Shown piece after piece: positions 44,591-52,543 of a DNA stretch of 64,000 nt. The notes below the pieces were generated by a model, which was given only the letters and a program-made list of their open reading frames with translations, was not told the DNA's origin and ran no database searches. Each line of letters opens with the position of its first letter. Within the stretch, counting starts at the first letter, position 1. The position numbers and the translations under genes were made by a program. Source of the DNA: Aliigemmobacter aestuarii (GTDB lineage Bacteria; Pseudomonadota; Alphaproteobacteria; Rhodobacterales; Rhodobacteraceae); NCBI RefSeq assembly GCF_004799285.1, contig NZ_SSND01000001.1, forward strand, positions 186,001-250,000. The letters run 5' to 3'.

Positions 44591-45173
44591 CCGGCCCGTT
44601 CCCCTCGCCCTGCCCCGCCGCCAGACCTGGTGCCGGACCTGCCGCCGCAAGAACCGCCGCGCGCGATGCCGCAAGACAAGCCGCGAATTCCGCCCGCGCC
44701 GCCTCATGGCCGCCGGGCAGCGCCGCGACCACCGTCTCGGCCCAGTCCAGATAGGCGATCCGCCGCGTCACCGGCCAGTGGACCGGCGGCGTCGCCCCCA
44801 CAGCCCGCACGTTCGACATCTTGTCACACAGCTTGACCAGCGCCGCCCCCGCCGACTTGCCCGGCGCATTGACCACCTGAAGCCGCTTGCGCTCGGCCTT
44901 GGGCAGCCCCTTGTCATCGGTCAGCTCGACCACCATCGCCGCCACCGCAGCGCCGAACCGGTCGCGGATTTCGGCCTCATCCACGGCACAATCCTCGATG
45001 GTGTCATGCAGCCAGGCCGCCATGATCACCTCATCCGCCCCGCCGAACCGCGCCACAAGGGCCGCGACCTCCTCAATGTGGATGTCATAGGGCTCGGCCC
45101 CTTCGCCCTTGCGGGTCTGGCCCGCATGGGCCTTGCGCGCGAAAGCCTCGGCCTGCGCGATCCGATCGTCCAT
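44577..45173 (-). CDS. HD-domain hydrolase related to the (p)ppGpp hydrolase domain
   Basis: This 198-residue single-domain HD protein resembles the hydrolase half of RelA/SpoT and the small MESH1-type enzymes. It shows '[52 protein letters not shown]', where His and His-Asp supply the metal site and ED follows. The downstream 'LVKLCDKMSNVRAV' matches the fourth metal-binding Asp region. It may hydrolyse (p)ppGpp or a related nucleotide; no synthetase domain is present. The ATG at 45173 follows AAAGGACG. The C-terminal tail is Ala/Gly-rich and overlaps the EamA gene on the other strand by 14 bp. Confidence 0.8.
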   Translation of the reverse strand: MDDRIAQAEAFARKAHAGQTRKGEGAEPYDIHIEEVAALVARFGGADEVIMAAWLHDTIEDCAVDEAEIRDRFGAAVAAMVVELTDDKGLPKAERKRLQVVNAPGKSAGAALVKLCDKMSNVRAVGATPPVHWPVTRRIAYLDWAETVVAALPGGHEAARAEFAACLAASRAAVLAAAGPAPGLAAGQGEGNGPVSPS

Positions 45174-45320
45174 GTCCGTCCTTTCCACTGCCGCCGCCAT
45201 CCGCCACGGGCGAAACGCCCGCAGATGCAGGTCAGGGCAGTTTTTTCGATTTCAGGGAAACGTGGCCATCGCCACACTTTGACAGTAGTGCCCCCTCGCC
45301 CACCGATCAAGCCCCAAACG

Positions 45321-45350
45321 AAAGGGGCCGCACCCTTCGGCGCGGCCCCC
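45321..45350 (-). terminator. Intrinsic terminator after tig
   Basis: On the minus strand GGGGCCGC pairs with GCGGCCCC around a loop GCCGAAGGGT and is followed by TTTC, 22 bp past the tig stop. Confidence 0.85.
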
Positions 45351-45371
45351 TCATTCCGGATATTCCCGGTC

Positions 45372-46706
45372 TCAGATCTCGTCGAGCTTCTCGACGGCCT
45401 TCTGCAGGTCGTCCTTCGACACTTCCTTGTCGCTGACCTTGGCCTGGGCGACGATATGATCCACGACCTTGTCCTCGAAGATCGGGGCGCGCAGCTGCTG
45501 CTGCATCTGGGCGTTCTTCTGCACGAATTCGAAGAAGGCGCGCTCCTGCCCCGGGTACTGGCGGGCAGCGGCCAGCACGGCCTGCGTCATCTCGGCATCG
45601 GTCACGGTCACTTCGGCCTTGCGGCCCACCTCGGCCAGCACAAGGCCCAGACGCACGCGGCGTTCGGCCAGCGTCTTGTGTTCGTCCGTGGGTTCGATCG
45701 ACCCGTGGTTGTGGTCGTGAACCTCGGGGTTTTCCTCATGCCACAGCTGATGGGCGATCTGCGCGGCCTCGGCTTCCACCAGGGACGGCGGCAGGTCGAA
45801 CTTGACCAACGCATCCAGCTGGTCCAGCAGCGCCCGCTTCATCACCGCGCGCGAGGCGCCCTTGTATTCGGCTTCCAGACGCTCGGCGATCTGCCCCTTC
45901 AGTGCAGCAAGGTCCGACGCGCCATAGCGCTTGGCCAGTTCGTCGTCGATCTCGGCATCCTTCGGCGCCTTGACCGCCTTGACGGTGCAGGCAAACACCG
46001 CGTCCTTGCCGGCCAGATGCTTGGCCCCGTAGCTTTCCGGGAAGGTCACCTTGACCGCGACCTCGTCGCCCGCCTTGGCGCCGACAAGCTGATCCTCGAA
46101 GCCGGGGATGAACGAACCCGACCCCAGAACCAGCGGATAATCCTCGGCCGAGCCGCCCTCGAACAGTTCACCGTCGACCGATCCCTTGAAGTCGATCACC
46201 ACCTGATCGCCCTCCTTGGATTTCGACCCCTTCTTGCGATCCTCGAAGGCCTGCGCGGTGGAGGCGAGGTTCTTCAGCGCCTCGTCCACGGCGGCATCTT
46301 CGGCCTTCACGACCAGACGCTCCAGCGTGATCTGGGCGGCATCGAAATCCGGGATCTCGGGCAGGGCTTCATAGGTCATCTCGACGACGACATCCTGGCC
46401 CTCGGCCCAGGTCTCGCCCCCCACCATCTTGACCTCGGGCTGCAGCGCCGGACGATCGCCCGAGGCGTCGAAATGCTGCTTCATCGCGCCGTCGATCGCG
46501 TCCTGCATCGCCTCGCCCAGCAGGCGGGGGCCGAACTGCTTTTTCAGCATCGCCATCGGGACCTTGCCCTTGCGAAAGCCCTTCATCTCGATATCGGGCT
46601 GCGCCTCGACCAGCTTTTCCTGCACCTTCGCGTCCAGCTCGGCCGCCGACACCGTGATGGTGTAGCCGCGCTTCAGACCGTCCTTCAGGGTCTCGGTGAC
46701 CTGCAT
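45372..46706 (-). CDS. tig: Trigger factor
   Basis: This 444-residue ribosome-associated chaperone has an N-terminal ribosome-binding domain with the signature near residue 45 ('[22 protein letters not shown]', GFRxGKxP), a PPIase FKBP-like domain (about 160-240, '[54 protein letters not shown]') and a helical C-terminal chaperone arm. It binds nascent chains at the exit tunnel through L23. AAGGACGAGAG precedes the start. A tRNA-Leu gene lies only 23 bp upstream on the same strand. Confidence 0.97.
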   Translation of the reverse strand: MQVTETLKDGLKRGYTITVSAAELDAKVQEKLVEAQPDIEMKGFRKGKVPMAMLKKQFGPRLLGEAMQDAIDGAMKQHFDASGDRPALQPEVKMVGGETWAEGQDVVVEMTYEALPEIPDFDAAQITLERLVVKAEDAAVDEALKNLASTAQAFEDRKKGSKSKEGDQVVIDFKGSVDGELFEGGSAEDYPLVLGSGSFIPGFEDQLVGAKAGDEVAVKVTFPESYGAKHLAGKDAVFACTVKAVKAPKDAEIDDELAKRYGASDLAALKGQIAERLEAEYKGASRAVMKRALLDQLDALVKFDLPPSLVEAEAAQIAHQLWHEENPEVHDHNHGSIEPTDEHKTLAERRVRLGLVLAEVGRKAEVTVTDAEMTQAVLAAARQYPGQERAFFEFVQKNAQMQQQLRAPIFEDKVVDHIVAQAKVSDKEVSKDDLQKAVEKLDEI

Positions 46707-46729
46707 TCTCTCGTCCTTCTCATCTCATC

Positions 46730-46814
46730 TGGTGCGGGTGGAGGGACTTGAACCCCCACGCCTCGCGGCGCCAGAACCTAAATCTGGTGCGTCTGCCAAT
46801 TTCGCCACACCCGC
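46730..46814 (-). tRNA. tRNA-Leu (anticodon UAG)
   Basis: The 85-nt cloverleaf starts GCGGGTG and ends CACCCGC-A-CCA, with the 7-bp acceptor stem fully paired and CCA encoded. The anticodon stem CCAGA/TCTGG encloses loop TTTAGGT, giving UAG. A long variable arm (CGCCGCGAGGCG) and T-arm with GTTCAAGTC identify a class II leucine tRNA. It reads toward tig. Confidence 0.96.
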
Positions 46815-47036
46815 TTGAGCAAAACAGATGCGGGCCCCGCCCCTTTCCGGGCGGCCCCGCGCCTGCCTTCTCAGTCGGCGCCCTTCTAGCAAAGGCCACG
46901 CGCGGATGCGAGAGGAAAAAGTTGCCCCATTTCCGCCACAGTCGGACGGCCAACGCCCAAAAAGACCTCGTCGGAAACGCATTCCTGACATATTGTGGCG
47001 CAAAAAGAGCAGCAGACCAAAACACAGGTAACACCC

Positions 47037-47519
47037 ATGTCGCACATCGCCGATATGGTGGTCGCGGGGAAAGCCCCGGCCACGACCCGTCCCGTACCCG
47101 CCCTGACCGCAGGCGTCACCGTCCTGACCCTTGCCGGCGCGCTTCCGGTGGAACACCTGACGCCGGGCGACCGCGTGATCACCCGCGACGGGGCCCGGAC
47201 GCTGAAGGCGGTCCATGCCCGGACCGAAGCGGTGGCCCGGATGATCCGCGTTTCGGCCTCGGCCATCGGCGTGGAACAGCCTGAAGAAGACATGCTGATC
47301 ACCCCCGACACGATGATCCTGATCCGCGACTGGCGCGCCAAGGCGCTGAAGGGCTGCGATCAGGCCGTGATGGAAGCGGCTCGCCTTGTTGACGGCGAAT
47401 ACATCCGCCACGAGACACTCGCCGGCGCGCGCCTCTACACGCTTGAATTCGATGCGCCCGTGGTGATCTATGCAGGCGGGCTCGAAATCGCCATTGCCCC
47501 GGTCGCCGTCGAGGCCTGA
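47037..47519 (+). CDS. Small Hint-domain protein
   Basis: This 160-residue protein is essentially a stand-alone Hint (hedgehog/intein) module. It shows 'GVTVLTLAGALPVEHLTPGDRVITRDGARTLKAVHARTEAV' with the block-A-like start, 'MLITPDTMILIRDW' and the end 'APVVIYAGGLEIAIAPVAVEA'. The usual Cys or Ser nucleophile at the start of block A is replaced (Gly-Val-Thr), so self-splicing is doubtful. Such short Hint proteins are frequent in Rhodobacterales and often act in secreted or RTX-linked proteins; role unknown. The ATG at 47037 follows AGGTAA; a GTG 14 codons earlier is possible. A hairpin follows the stop. Confidence 0.75.
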   Translation: MSHIADMVVAGKAPATTRPVPALTAGVTVLTLAGALPVEHLTPGDRVITRDGARTLKAVHARTEAVARMIRVSASAIGVEQPEEDMLITPDTMILIRDWRAKALKGCDQAVMEAARLVDGEYIRHETLAGARLYTLEFDAPVVIYAGGLEIAIAPVAVEA

Positions 47520-47549
47520 TCCGTTCCGTCCCTGTCCAAGGACACGAGC

Positions 47550-47581
47550 ACAAGGCGCCGGGGCCCGTCCCCGGCCCTTGT
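47550..47581. terminator. Hairpin after the Hint gene
   Basis: ACAAGG-C-GCCGGGG pairs with CCCCGGC-CCTTGT around CCCGT, a long near-perfect stem 30 bp past the stop. The U run is minimal. Confidence 0.65.
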
Positions 47582-47600
47582 CATTCCGGCAACCGTCGCA

Positions 47601-47756
47601 GGGGGGCCGCCTGCCCCCCTCGGCCTGCGGCCTCACCCCCCGAGGATATTTGCAGACAGAAAATGAAAACTTGATTTAAAGTTTCGGCGCCCCTTCATTC
47701 TGGTGAAAATATCCCGGGGGTAAGGGCCGGATGGCCCGAGGGGGCAGCGCCCCCTA
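47601..47756. repeat. GC-rich composite palindromic intergenic repeat, copy 2
   Basis: This has the same architecture as 6393-6579: GGGGGGCC..CCCCCC hairpin, CACCCCCCGAGGATATTTG arm, TTCATTCTGG, then TATCCCGGGGGTAAGGGCC and a closing GGGGGCAGCGCCCCC hairpin. It again lies between convergent gene ends (Hint and nnr). The central spacer differs and is AT-rich. Confidence 0.7.
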
Positions 47757-49475
47757 TCTCATCCCCAGCCCGCGGAAGACCTTGGGCAGTTCCTCGGGCA
47801 GGTCCTCGGCGATCAGCCCCGGACCGAAGCTGCGGGCGCATTCCACATGCAGCCAGGCGGCGGCGCATGCGGCGTCAAAAGGCGATAAGCCCCGCGCGAC
47901 CAGCCCGGTGATGAATCCCGCCAGAACATCGCCCGATCCGGCGGTGGCCAGCCAGGGGGCGGCGCGGTCATGGACCGCCGCATTGATGGCGCAGCGCCCG
48001 TCAGGTGCGGCAATCACCGTGTCGGGGCCCTTGAACAGAACCACGCAGCCACTTCGCGCGGCGGCCGCCCGTGTCGCATCCACCTTTGAAGAAACCCGGT
48101 CCCCGGGGACCGGTTCCGCCAGCCGTGCCGCGATGTCGGGAAAGAGCCGCCCGAATTCCCCGGCATGTGGCGTCAGGACAGCGGCCCCGTGCAGCGCCGA
48201 GAACAGGGCGGGTTCCCGCGCGAGGATGGTCAGCGCGTCCGCGTCCAGCACGATGGCCCTCGGGCGGCCTTTGCCGGGCGCGCGCTTCCCCTCCCCTTCG
48301 CGGGAAGGGGGCGGGGGCGAGGAAAACCCGCGGCGGGGTGGGCGGGACGCGTCAAGGGCCGCAGCCACCAGCCCCGCCTCGCGCGCGCCCGCGCCCATGC
48401 CGGGGCCAAGGCAGAGCGCGTTGATCCGGCCATCCTCCAGCACTGTCGCCAATGCCGCGCCATACGCCACCTCACGCAGCATCACCGCATCGAGCCGCGC
48501 CGCGTTTTCCGCCATCGCCCCGGACGGGCAGCCGATCGTCACCAGCCCCGCCCCGATCCGCAAGGCCCCCCGCGCGGCAAGCCGCGCCGCGCCGCCACGA
48601 CCGGCGGGGCCCGACAGGATCAGGGCGTGACCATGGGCATATTTGTGGCCGTCGCCCTTGGTCAGGGCCGCAACATCGACCCCATAACCTTCGCGGAAGT
48701 CCGACACCCACCTTCTGTCGCCCAGAAGCCAGCACAGGCGCTGACGCTGGGGATGCATCATGCTTTCAAGGGTGCCCTGGGAAAACCGCAGTGCATAGGA
48801 TTCGATCCCGATATCCTTCACGACCAGCTTGCCGCTGCGAAACGGCCCTTCGTCAAGGTAGTGGCCCCGCTTCGGGCGCTGGAACGTCACCGTCAGATCT
48901 GCGCGGATCGGATCGTCCGGTGTCCAGTCACACAGAAACCGGCCTGTATCGAGGTCGAGCCCGCTTAATCCATCCACTGCAACCAGGTGCACTCCGTGGA
49001 AAATCGCTTCGGACGGTCCGACCGCCCAGATATGTGAAATCGGTCGTGTCAGGCCGGCCCCGAACAGGGCATCAACGCAAAGGCTCGCCCCGATCACTTC
49101 CGCTTCGATATCCCAATCCATCGCTGTTTCAGGATCGATAGGGATGACCTTTCCGCCCGCGTCACACCAGCGGTCGTGATTGATCCGGGCGTCGTCCGGC
49201 AACCGCTCGGGCGTGGCAAAGAACAGCACAGCGACGTCATGGCCCAGCATCTTCAAAAGCCGCGCCACCACGAACCCGTCGCCGCCGTTGTTGCCCGGCC
49301 CGCAAAGGACGACCACCCTGCGCGGGGTCGCCACCAGCTCTGGCCATTCCGCGAGGATCGCCTCCACCACAGCCCGGCCCGCGCGCTCCATAAGCTCCAG
49401 CCCGGTCACGTCACCGGCCTTGATCGCGGCCTGTTCGATCGCCCGCATCTCGGCCGCTGTCAGCAGTTCCGCCAT
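47754..49475 (-). CDS. nnr: Bifunctional NAD(P)H-hydrate epimerase / ADP-dependent dehydratase
   Basis: This 573-residue repair enzyme recycles hydrated NAD(P)H. The N-terminal YjeF epimerase domain (about 1-215) has 'VVVLCGPGNNGGDGFVVARLL' near residue 54 and 'DALFGAGLTRPI'. The C-terminal dehydratase domain (about 230-573) has 'LILSGPAGRGGAARLAARGALRIGAGLVTIG', 'LCLGPGMGAG', 'IVLDADALTIL', 'LTPHAGEFGRLFPD' and 'PWLATAGSGDVLAGFI' (ribokinase-like anion hole). A 30-residue Pro/Arg/Gly-rich stretch encoded by 48258-48347 interrupts the dehydratase just before 'IVLDADAL' and looks like an inserted repeat. The ATG at 49475 follows AAGGGG. Confidence 0.93.
   Translation of the reverse strand: MAELLTAAEMRAIEQAAIKAGDVTGLELMERAGRAVVEAILAEWPELVATPRRVVVLCGPGNNGGDGFVVARLLKMLGHDVAVLFFATPERLPDDARINHDRWCDAGGKVIPIDPETAMDWDIEAEVIGASLCVDALFGAGLTRPISHIWAVGPSEAIFHGVHLVAVDGLSGLDLDTGRFLCDWTPDDPIRADLTVTFQRPKRGHYLDEGPFRSGKLVVKDIGIESYALRFSQGTLESMMHPQRQRLCWLLGDRRWVSDFREGYGVDVAALTKGDGHKYAHGHALILSGPAGRGGAARLAARGALRIGAGLVTIGCPSGAMAENAARLDAVMLREVAYGAALATVLEDGRINALCLGPGMGAGAREAGLVAAALDASRPPRRGFSSPPPPSREGEGKRAPGKGRPRAIVLDADALTILAREPALFSALHGAAVLTPHAGEFGRLFPDIAARLAEPVPGDRVSSKVDATRAAAARSGCVVLFKGPDTVIAAPDGRCAINAAVHDRAAPWLATAGSGDVLAGFITGLVARGLSPFDAACAAAWLHVECARSFGPGLIAEDLPEELPKVFRGLGMR
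48258..48347. repeat. 90-bp palindromic repeat inserted in frame within nnr
   Basis: The core CCCCTTC-GCGG-GAAGGGG hairpin (48293-48310) with G-rich flanks is typical of short GC-rich extragenic repeats. Exactly 30 codons (Ser-Arg-Pro-Pro-Arg...Gly-Arg-Pro-Arg) are added between 'ALDA' and 'AIVLDADAL', which are contiguous or nearly so in ordinary dehydratases. Confidence 0.6.
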
Positions 49476-49520
49476 TCTCGCGCCCCTTCTTTTCGCATTT
49501 CGCCCGCTTTTCGACCTGAC

Positions 49521-49537
49521 TGCATAAATTTTGTGCA
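49521..49537. promoter_or_regulatory. NtrC-like binding site upstream of glnB
   Basis: TGCATAAATTTTGTGCA has the TGCA-N9-TGCA layout and AT-rich centre of NtrC enhancer sites, 110 bp before glnB. In R. capsulatus glnB is activated by NtrC at promoters independent of RpoN, so a missing -24/-12 element is not an objection. Confidence 0.6.
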
Positions 49538-49581
49538 TTTGCCCGGAAAAGCCGCGCCATCGCGCCGCATCCCTAGCCTAG

Positions 49582-49986
<405 letters not shown>

Positions 49987-50051
49987 CGAAACCCGCCGGG
50001 CGGGCAGACGCCCGCACAGGCCCCGCAATCGACAAGGAAAGGGATACCCCG

Positions 50052-51461
50052 ATGAGCAAGATCAAGGATGCTCTGAAACTGATGAAGGACGAGGAAGTCG
50101 AATACGTCGACATCCGTTTCACCGACCCCAAGGGCAAGCTTCAGCATGTGACGCTGGTGGCCGACCTCGTGGATGAGGACTTCTTCGAGGAAGGCTTCAT
50201 GTTCGACGGTTCGTCCATCGCCGGCTGGAAGTCGATCGACCAGTCCGACATGAAGCTGATCCCCGATGCGGGCTCGGTCTATATCGACCCGTTCTATGCG
50301 GAAAAGACGATGTGCGTGCACTGCAACGTCGTTGAGCCCGACACCGGCGAGCCCTACAGCCGTGACCCGCGCGGCACCGCGCTCAAGGCCGAGGCCTATC
50401 TGAAGGCTTCCGGCATCGGCGACGCGGCCTATTTCGGCCCCGAGGCGGAATTCTTCCTGTTCGATGACGTGCGCTATTCGGTCACCCCGGCCAAGGTCGC
50501 CTATCAGATCGACGCCGAAGCCGCCGCATGGAACACCGATGCGGAAATGGAAGGCGGCAACCTTGCCCATCGCGCGGGCCACAAGGGCGGCTACTTCCCC
50601 GTGAACCCGATCGACGAGGCGCAGGACATTCGTGGCGAGATGCTTTCGACCATGAAGCGGATGGGCATGAAGGTGGACAAGCACCACCACGAAGTGGCGA
50701 CCTGCCAGCACGAACTGGGCATGATCTTCGGCGGGCTGTGCGAACAGGCCGACAACATCCAGAAGTACAAGTACGTGATCCACAACGTCGCAGCCGCCTA
50801 TGGCAAGACGGTGACCTTCATGCCCAAGCCCATGAAGGGTGACAACGGTTCGGGCATGCATGTGAACATGTCGATCTGGAAGGATGGCAAGCCGCTGTTC
50901 GCCGGCGACAAATACGCCGACCTCAGCCAGGAGGCGCTGTATTTCATCGGCGGCATCCTGAAGCATGCCAAGGCGCTGAACGCGCTGACGAACCCGTCGA
51001 CCAACAGCTACAAGCGCCTGATCCCCGGCTTCGAGGCCCCGGTTCTGCGCGCCTATTCCGCCCGCAACCGTTCGGGTTGCGTCCGTATCCCGTGGACCGA
51101 GTCGCCCAAGGCCAAGCGCGTCGAGGCCCGTTTCCCCGATCCGGCCGCGAACCCCTATCTGGCCTTCGCTGCCCTCTTGATGGCCGGCCTTGACGGCATC
51201 AAGAACAAGATCGATCCGGGCCCCGCTTCGGACAAGGACCTGTACGATCTGCCGCCCGAGGAACTGGCCGAAATCCCGACCGTCTGCGGCTCGCTCCGCG
51301 AGGCGCTGGAAGAGCTGGAGAAGGATCACGAGTTCCTGCTCGCGGGGGACGTGTTCACCAAGGACCAACTCGAAGGCTACATCGCGCTGAAGTGGGAAGA
51401 GGTCTACGCCTACGAACACACGCCGCATCCGGTCGAATACCAGATGTATTATTCCTGCTGA
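50052..51461 (+). CDS. glnA: Glutamine synthetase, type I
   Basis: This 469-residue GSI makes glutamine from glutamate, ammonia and ATP in a dodecamer. It shows '[20 protein letters not shown]' (N-terminal signature), '[15 protein letters not shown]' (metal-binding Glu), '[25 protein letters not shown]' (ATP-binding), '[44 protein letters not shown]'. The adenylylation site Tyr lies in '[16 protein letters not shown]'. AAGGAAAGGG precedes it; the gene ends at a strong intrinsic terminator. Confidence 0.98.
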   Translation: MSKIKDALKLMKDEEVEYVDIRFTDPKGKLQHVTLVADLVDEDFFEEGFMFDGSSIAGWKSIDQSDMKLIPDAGSVYIDPFYAEKTMCVHCNVVEPDTGEPYSRDPRGTALKAEAYLKASGIGDAAYFGPEAEFFLFDDVRYSVTPAKVAYQIDAEAAAWNTDAEMEGGNLAHRAGHKGGYFPVNPIDEAQDIRGEMLSTMKRMGMKVDKHHHEVATCQHELGMIFGGLCEQADNIQKYKYVIHNVAAAYGKTVTFMPKPMKGDNGSGMHVNMSIWKDGKPLFAGDKYADLSQEALYFIGGILKHAKALNALTNPSTNSYKRLIPGFEAPVLRAYSARNRSGCVRIPWTESPKAKRVEARFPDPAANPYLAFAALLMAGLDGIKNKIDPGPASDKDLYDLPPEELAEIPTVCGSLREALEELEKDHEFLLAGDVFTKDQLEGYIALKWEEVYAYEHTPHPVEYQMYYSC

Positions 51462-51482
51462 TCCCGGGAACAGAACAGACGA

Positions 51483-51508
51483 AGGGGCCGCGATTGTCGC
51501 GGCCCTTT
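51483..51508 (+). terminator. Intrinsic terminator after glnA
   Basis: GGGCCGCGA pairs with TCGCGGCCC around TTG and is followed by TTTCT, 24 bp past the glnA stop. Confidence 0.9.
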
Positions 51509-51509
51509 C

Positions 51510-51784
51510 TCATTGTGGCGGAATCGCCCTGAAACGATCTGCGTACTGCCGCAAATCCTCCTTCTGAATGCCACAGGGCACCGGCATTCCCTGCACGTCA
51601 TATTCAGCTTTCCGGATGGAACATTTCCCTCCTGAGCGTCTTTCCCGACAGGGAAAGGCGCTTTTCGGCATTCGCCACAAAAGAACCACAGATTTACCAC
51701 ACAACCTGCGCGTGTGTGGCCACTTTCGGCCCGATTGTAAAGTGTATCCTGAGTCTCATAGTTACCCCATGCGGAGGATGCGAC
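51510..51784 (+). ncRNA. Candidate small RNA and leader region between glnA and the unknown gene pair
   Basis: The region from glnA to the next gene is about 323 bp. It holds a second intrinsic-terminator-like hairpin at 51635-51665 (AGCG-T-CTTTCCC / GGGAAAG-G-CGCT, then TTTT) about 130 bp after the glnA terminator, with an anti-Shine-Dalgarno-like TTTCCCTCCTGAG just before it. Two terminators in series suggest an independent transcript of roughly 100-150 nt. No clear promoter is seen. A minus-strand frame (51510-51704, 64 codons) overlaps it and is an alternative reading. The bases after 51666 would be the leader of the next gene. Confidence 0.4.
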
Positions 51785-52459
51785 ATGTGCAAGGTCGAAC
51801 CCATCATCCGTAACGAGTTTCTTGGTGCCAGTGTCCAGCCGATCGACGTTCACTTCCGGACGTTTCAGGAACCCCGCCTTCATCTCGCACTGCCGGAAAT
51901 GCAGCCCGAAGCCGAGGTGATCCGGCTTGCTCCGCGGCGTGCCCCGGTTGCACGCAAGATCGTGCTGGCCAACGGCACCGAGGGCAGCACCGCCATCGTC
52001 GCCCTGCCGGTCGAAGCCCCGGAAGAAACGCCGCGCAACCGCCCGGCCCGCACCCGCCGCCAGACCGCCGCCCGCGCCGCGCGCCGCGACATCCTGGCCA
52101 TCCGCCGCGCCCGCGTGCAGCACCGCCTTGCCGCCGTGACACGCGACGCCGACCGCCCCGCGCATCGCTATGACCCGGCGCTGATGGAACTGGACCGCGT
52201 TCAGGACATGCGTTCGGCCCTCTATCCCGAGGTCGACCCCGCCGAGGAACGGCGCAACCGCCGCAATCGGCTCGCCGCCCGCGCGATGAATGCCGCGCTT
52301 TGCGTGGTGGCCCTGCCGGTCGGTCTGGCCCTTCTTGTCCATTCCGCCCGCCGCGGCGAAGACCTGCGCCTTTCCAGCCGCCTGACCGCCGTCACGGCCG
52401 TGGGCCTGGCCGCCGTCCATCAGGGTCTGACCGGCACCTTGGGAACGCTCCCGATCTGA
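51785..52459 (+). CDS. Unknown protein with paralogous C-terminal membrane-like domain (copy A)
   Basis: I do not recognise this 224-residue protein. Residues about 1-90 are variable; an Arg/Ala-rich helix ('RPARTRRQTAARAARRDILAIRRARVQHRLAAVTRDA') follows. The C-terminal 90 residues ('DMRSALYPEVDPAEERRNRRNRLAARAMNAALCVVALPVGLALLVHSARRGEDLRLSSRLTAVTAVGLAAVHQGLTG') contain one or two hydrophobic segments. That C-terminal block is clearly related to the end of the next gene. GGAGGATGCGAC precedes the start. Probably membrane-associated; function unknown. Confidence 0.75.
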   Translation: MCKVEPIIRNEFLGASVQPIDVHFRTFQEPRLHLALPEMQPEAEVIRLAPRRAPVARKIVLANGTEGSTAIVALPVEAPEETPRNRPARTRRQTAARAARRDILAIRRARVQHRLAAVTRDADRPAHRYDPALMELDRVQDMRSALYPEVDPAEERRNRRNRLAARAMNAALCVVALPVGLALLVHSARRGEDLRLSSRLTAVTAVGLAAVHQGLTGTLGTLPI

Positions 52460-52543
52460 CGGTTCACGGAAACAACCCAAGGTTGCCAATTTCTGGCCGC
52501 AGTCGCCACGCAACCTCGGGATAACTCCAGAAGGAGGAACGCC

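Noticed and set aside
51510-51704. Minus-strand 64-codon frame downstream of glnA
   Set aside because: Parts look protein-like, but the wobble-position GC is lower than in neighbouring genes and no ribosome site precedes a usable start. Kept only as an alternative to the small-RNA reading.
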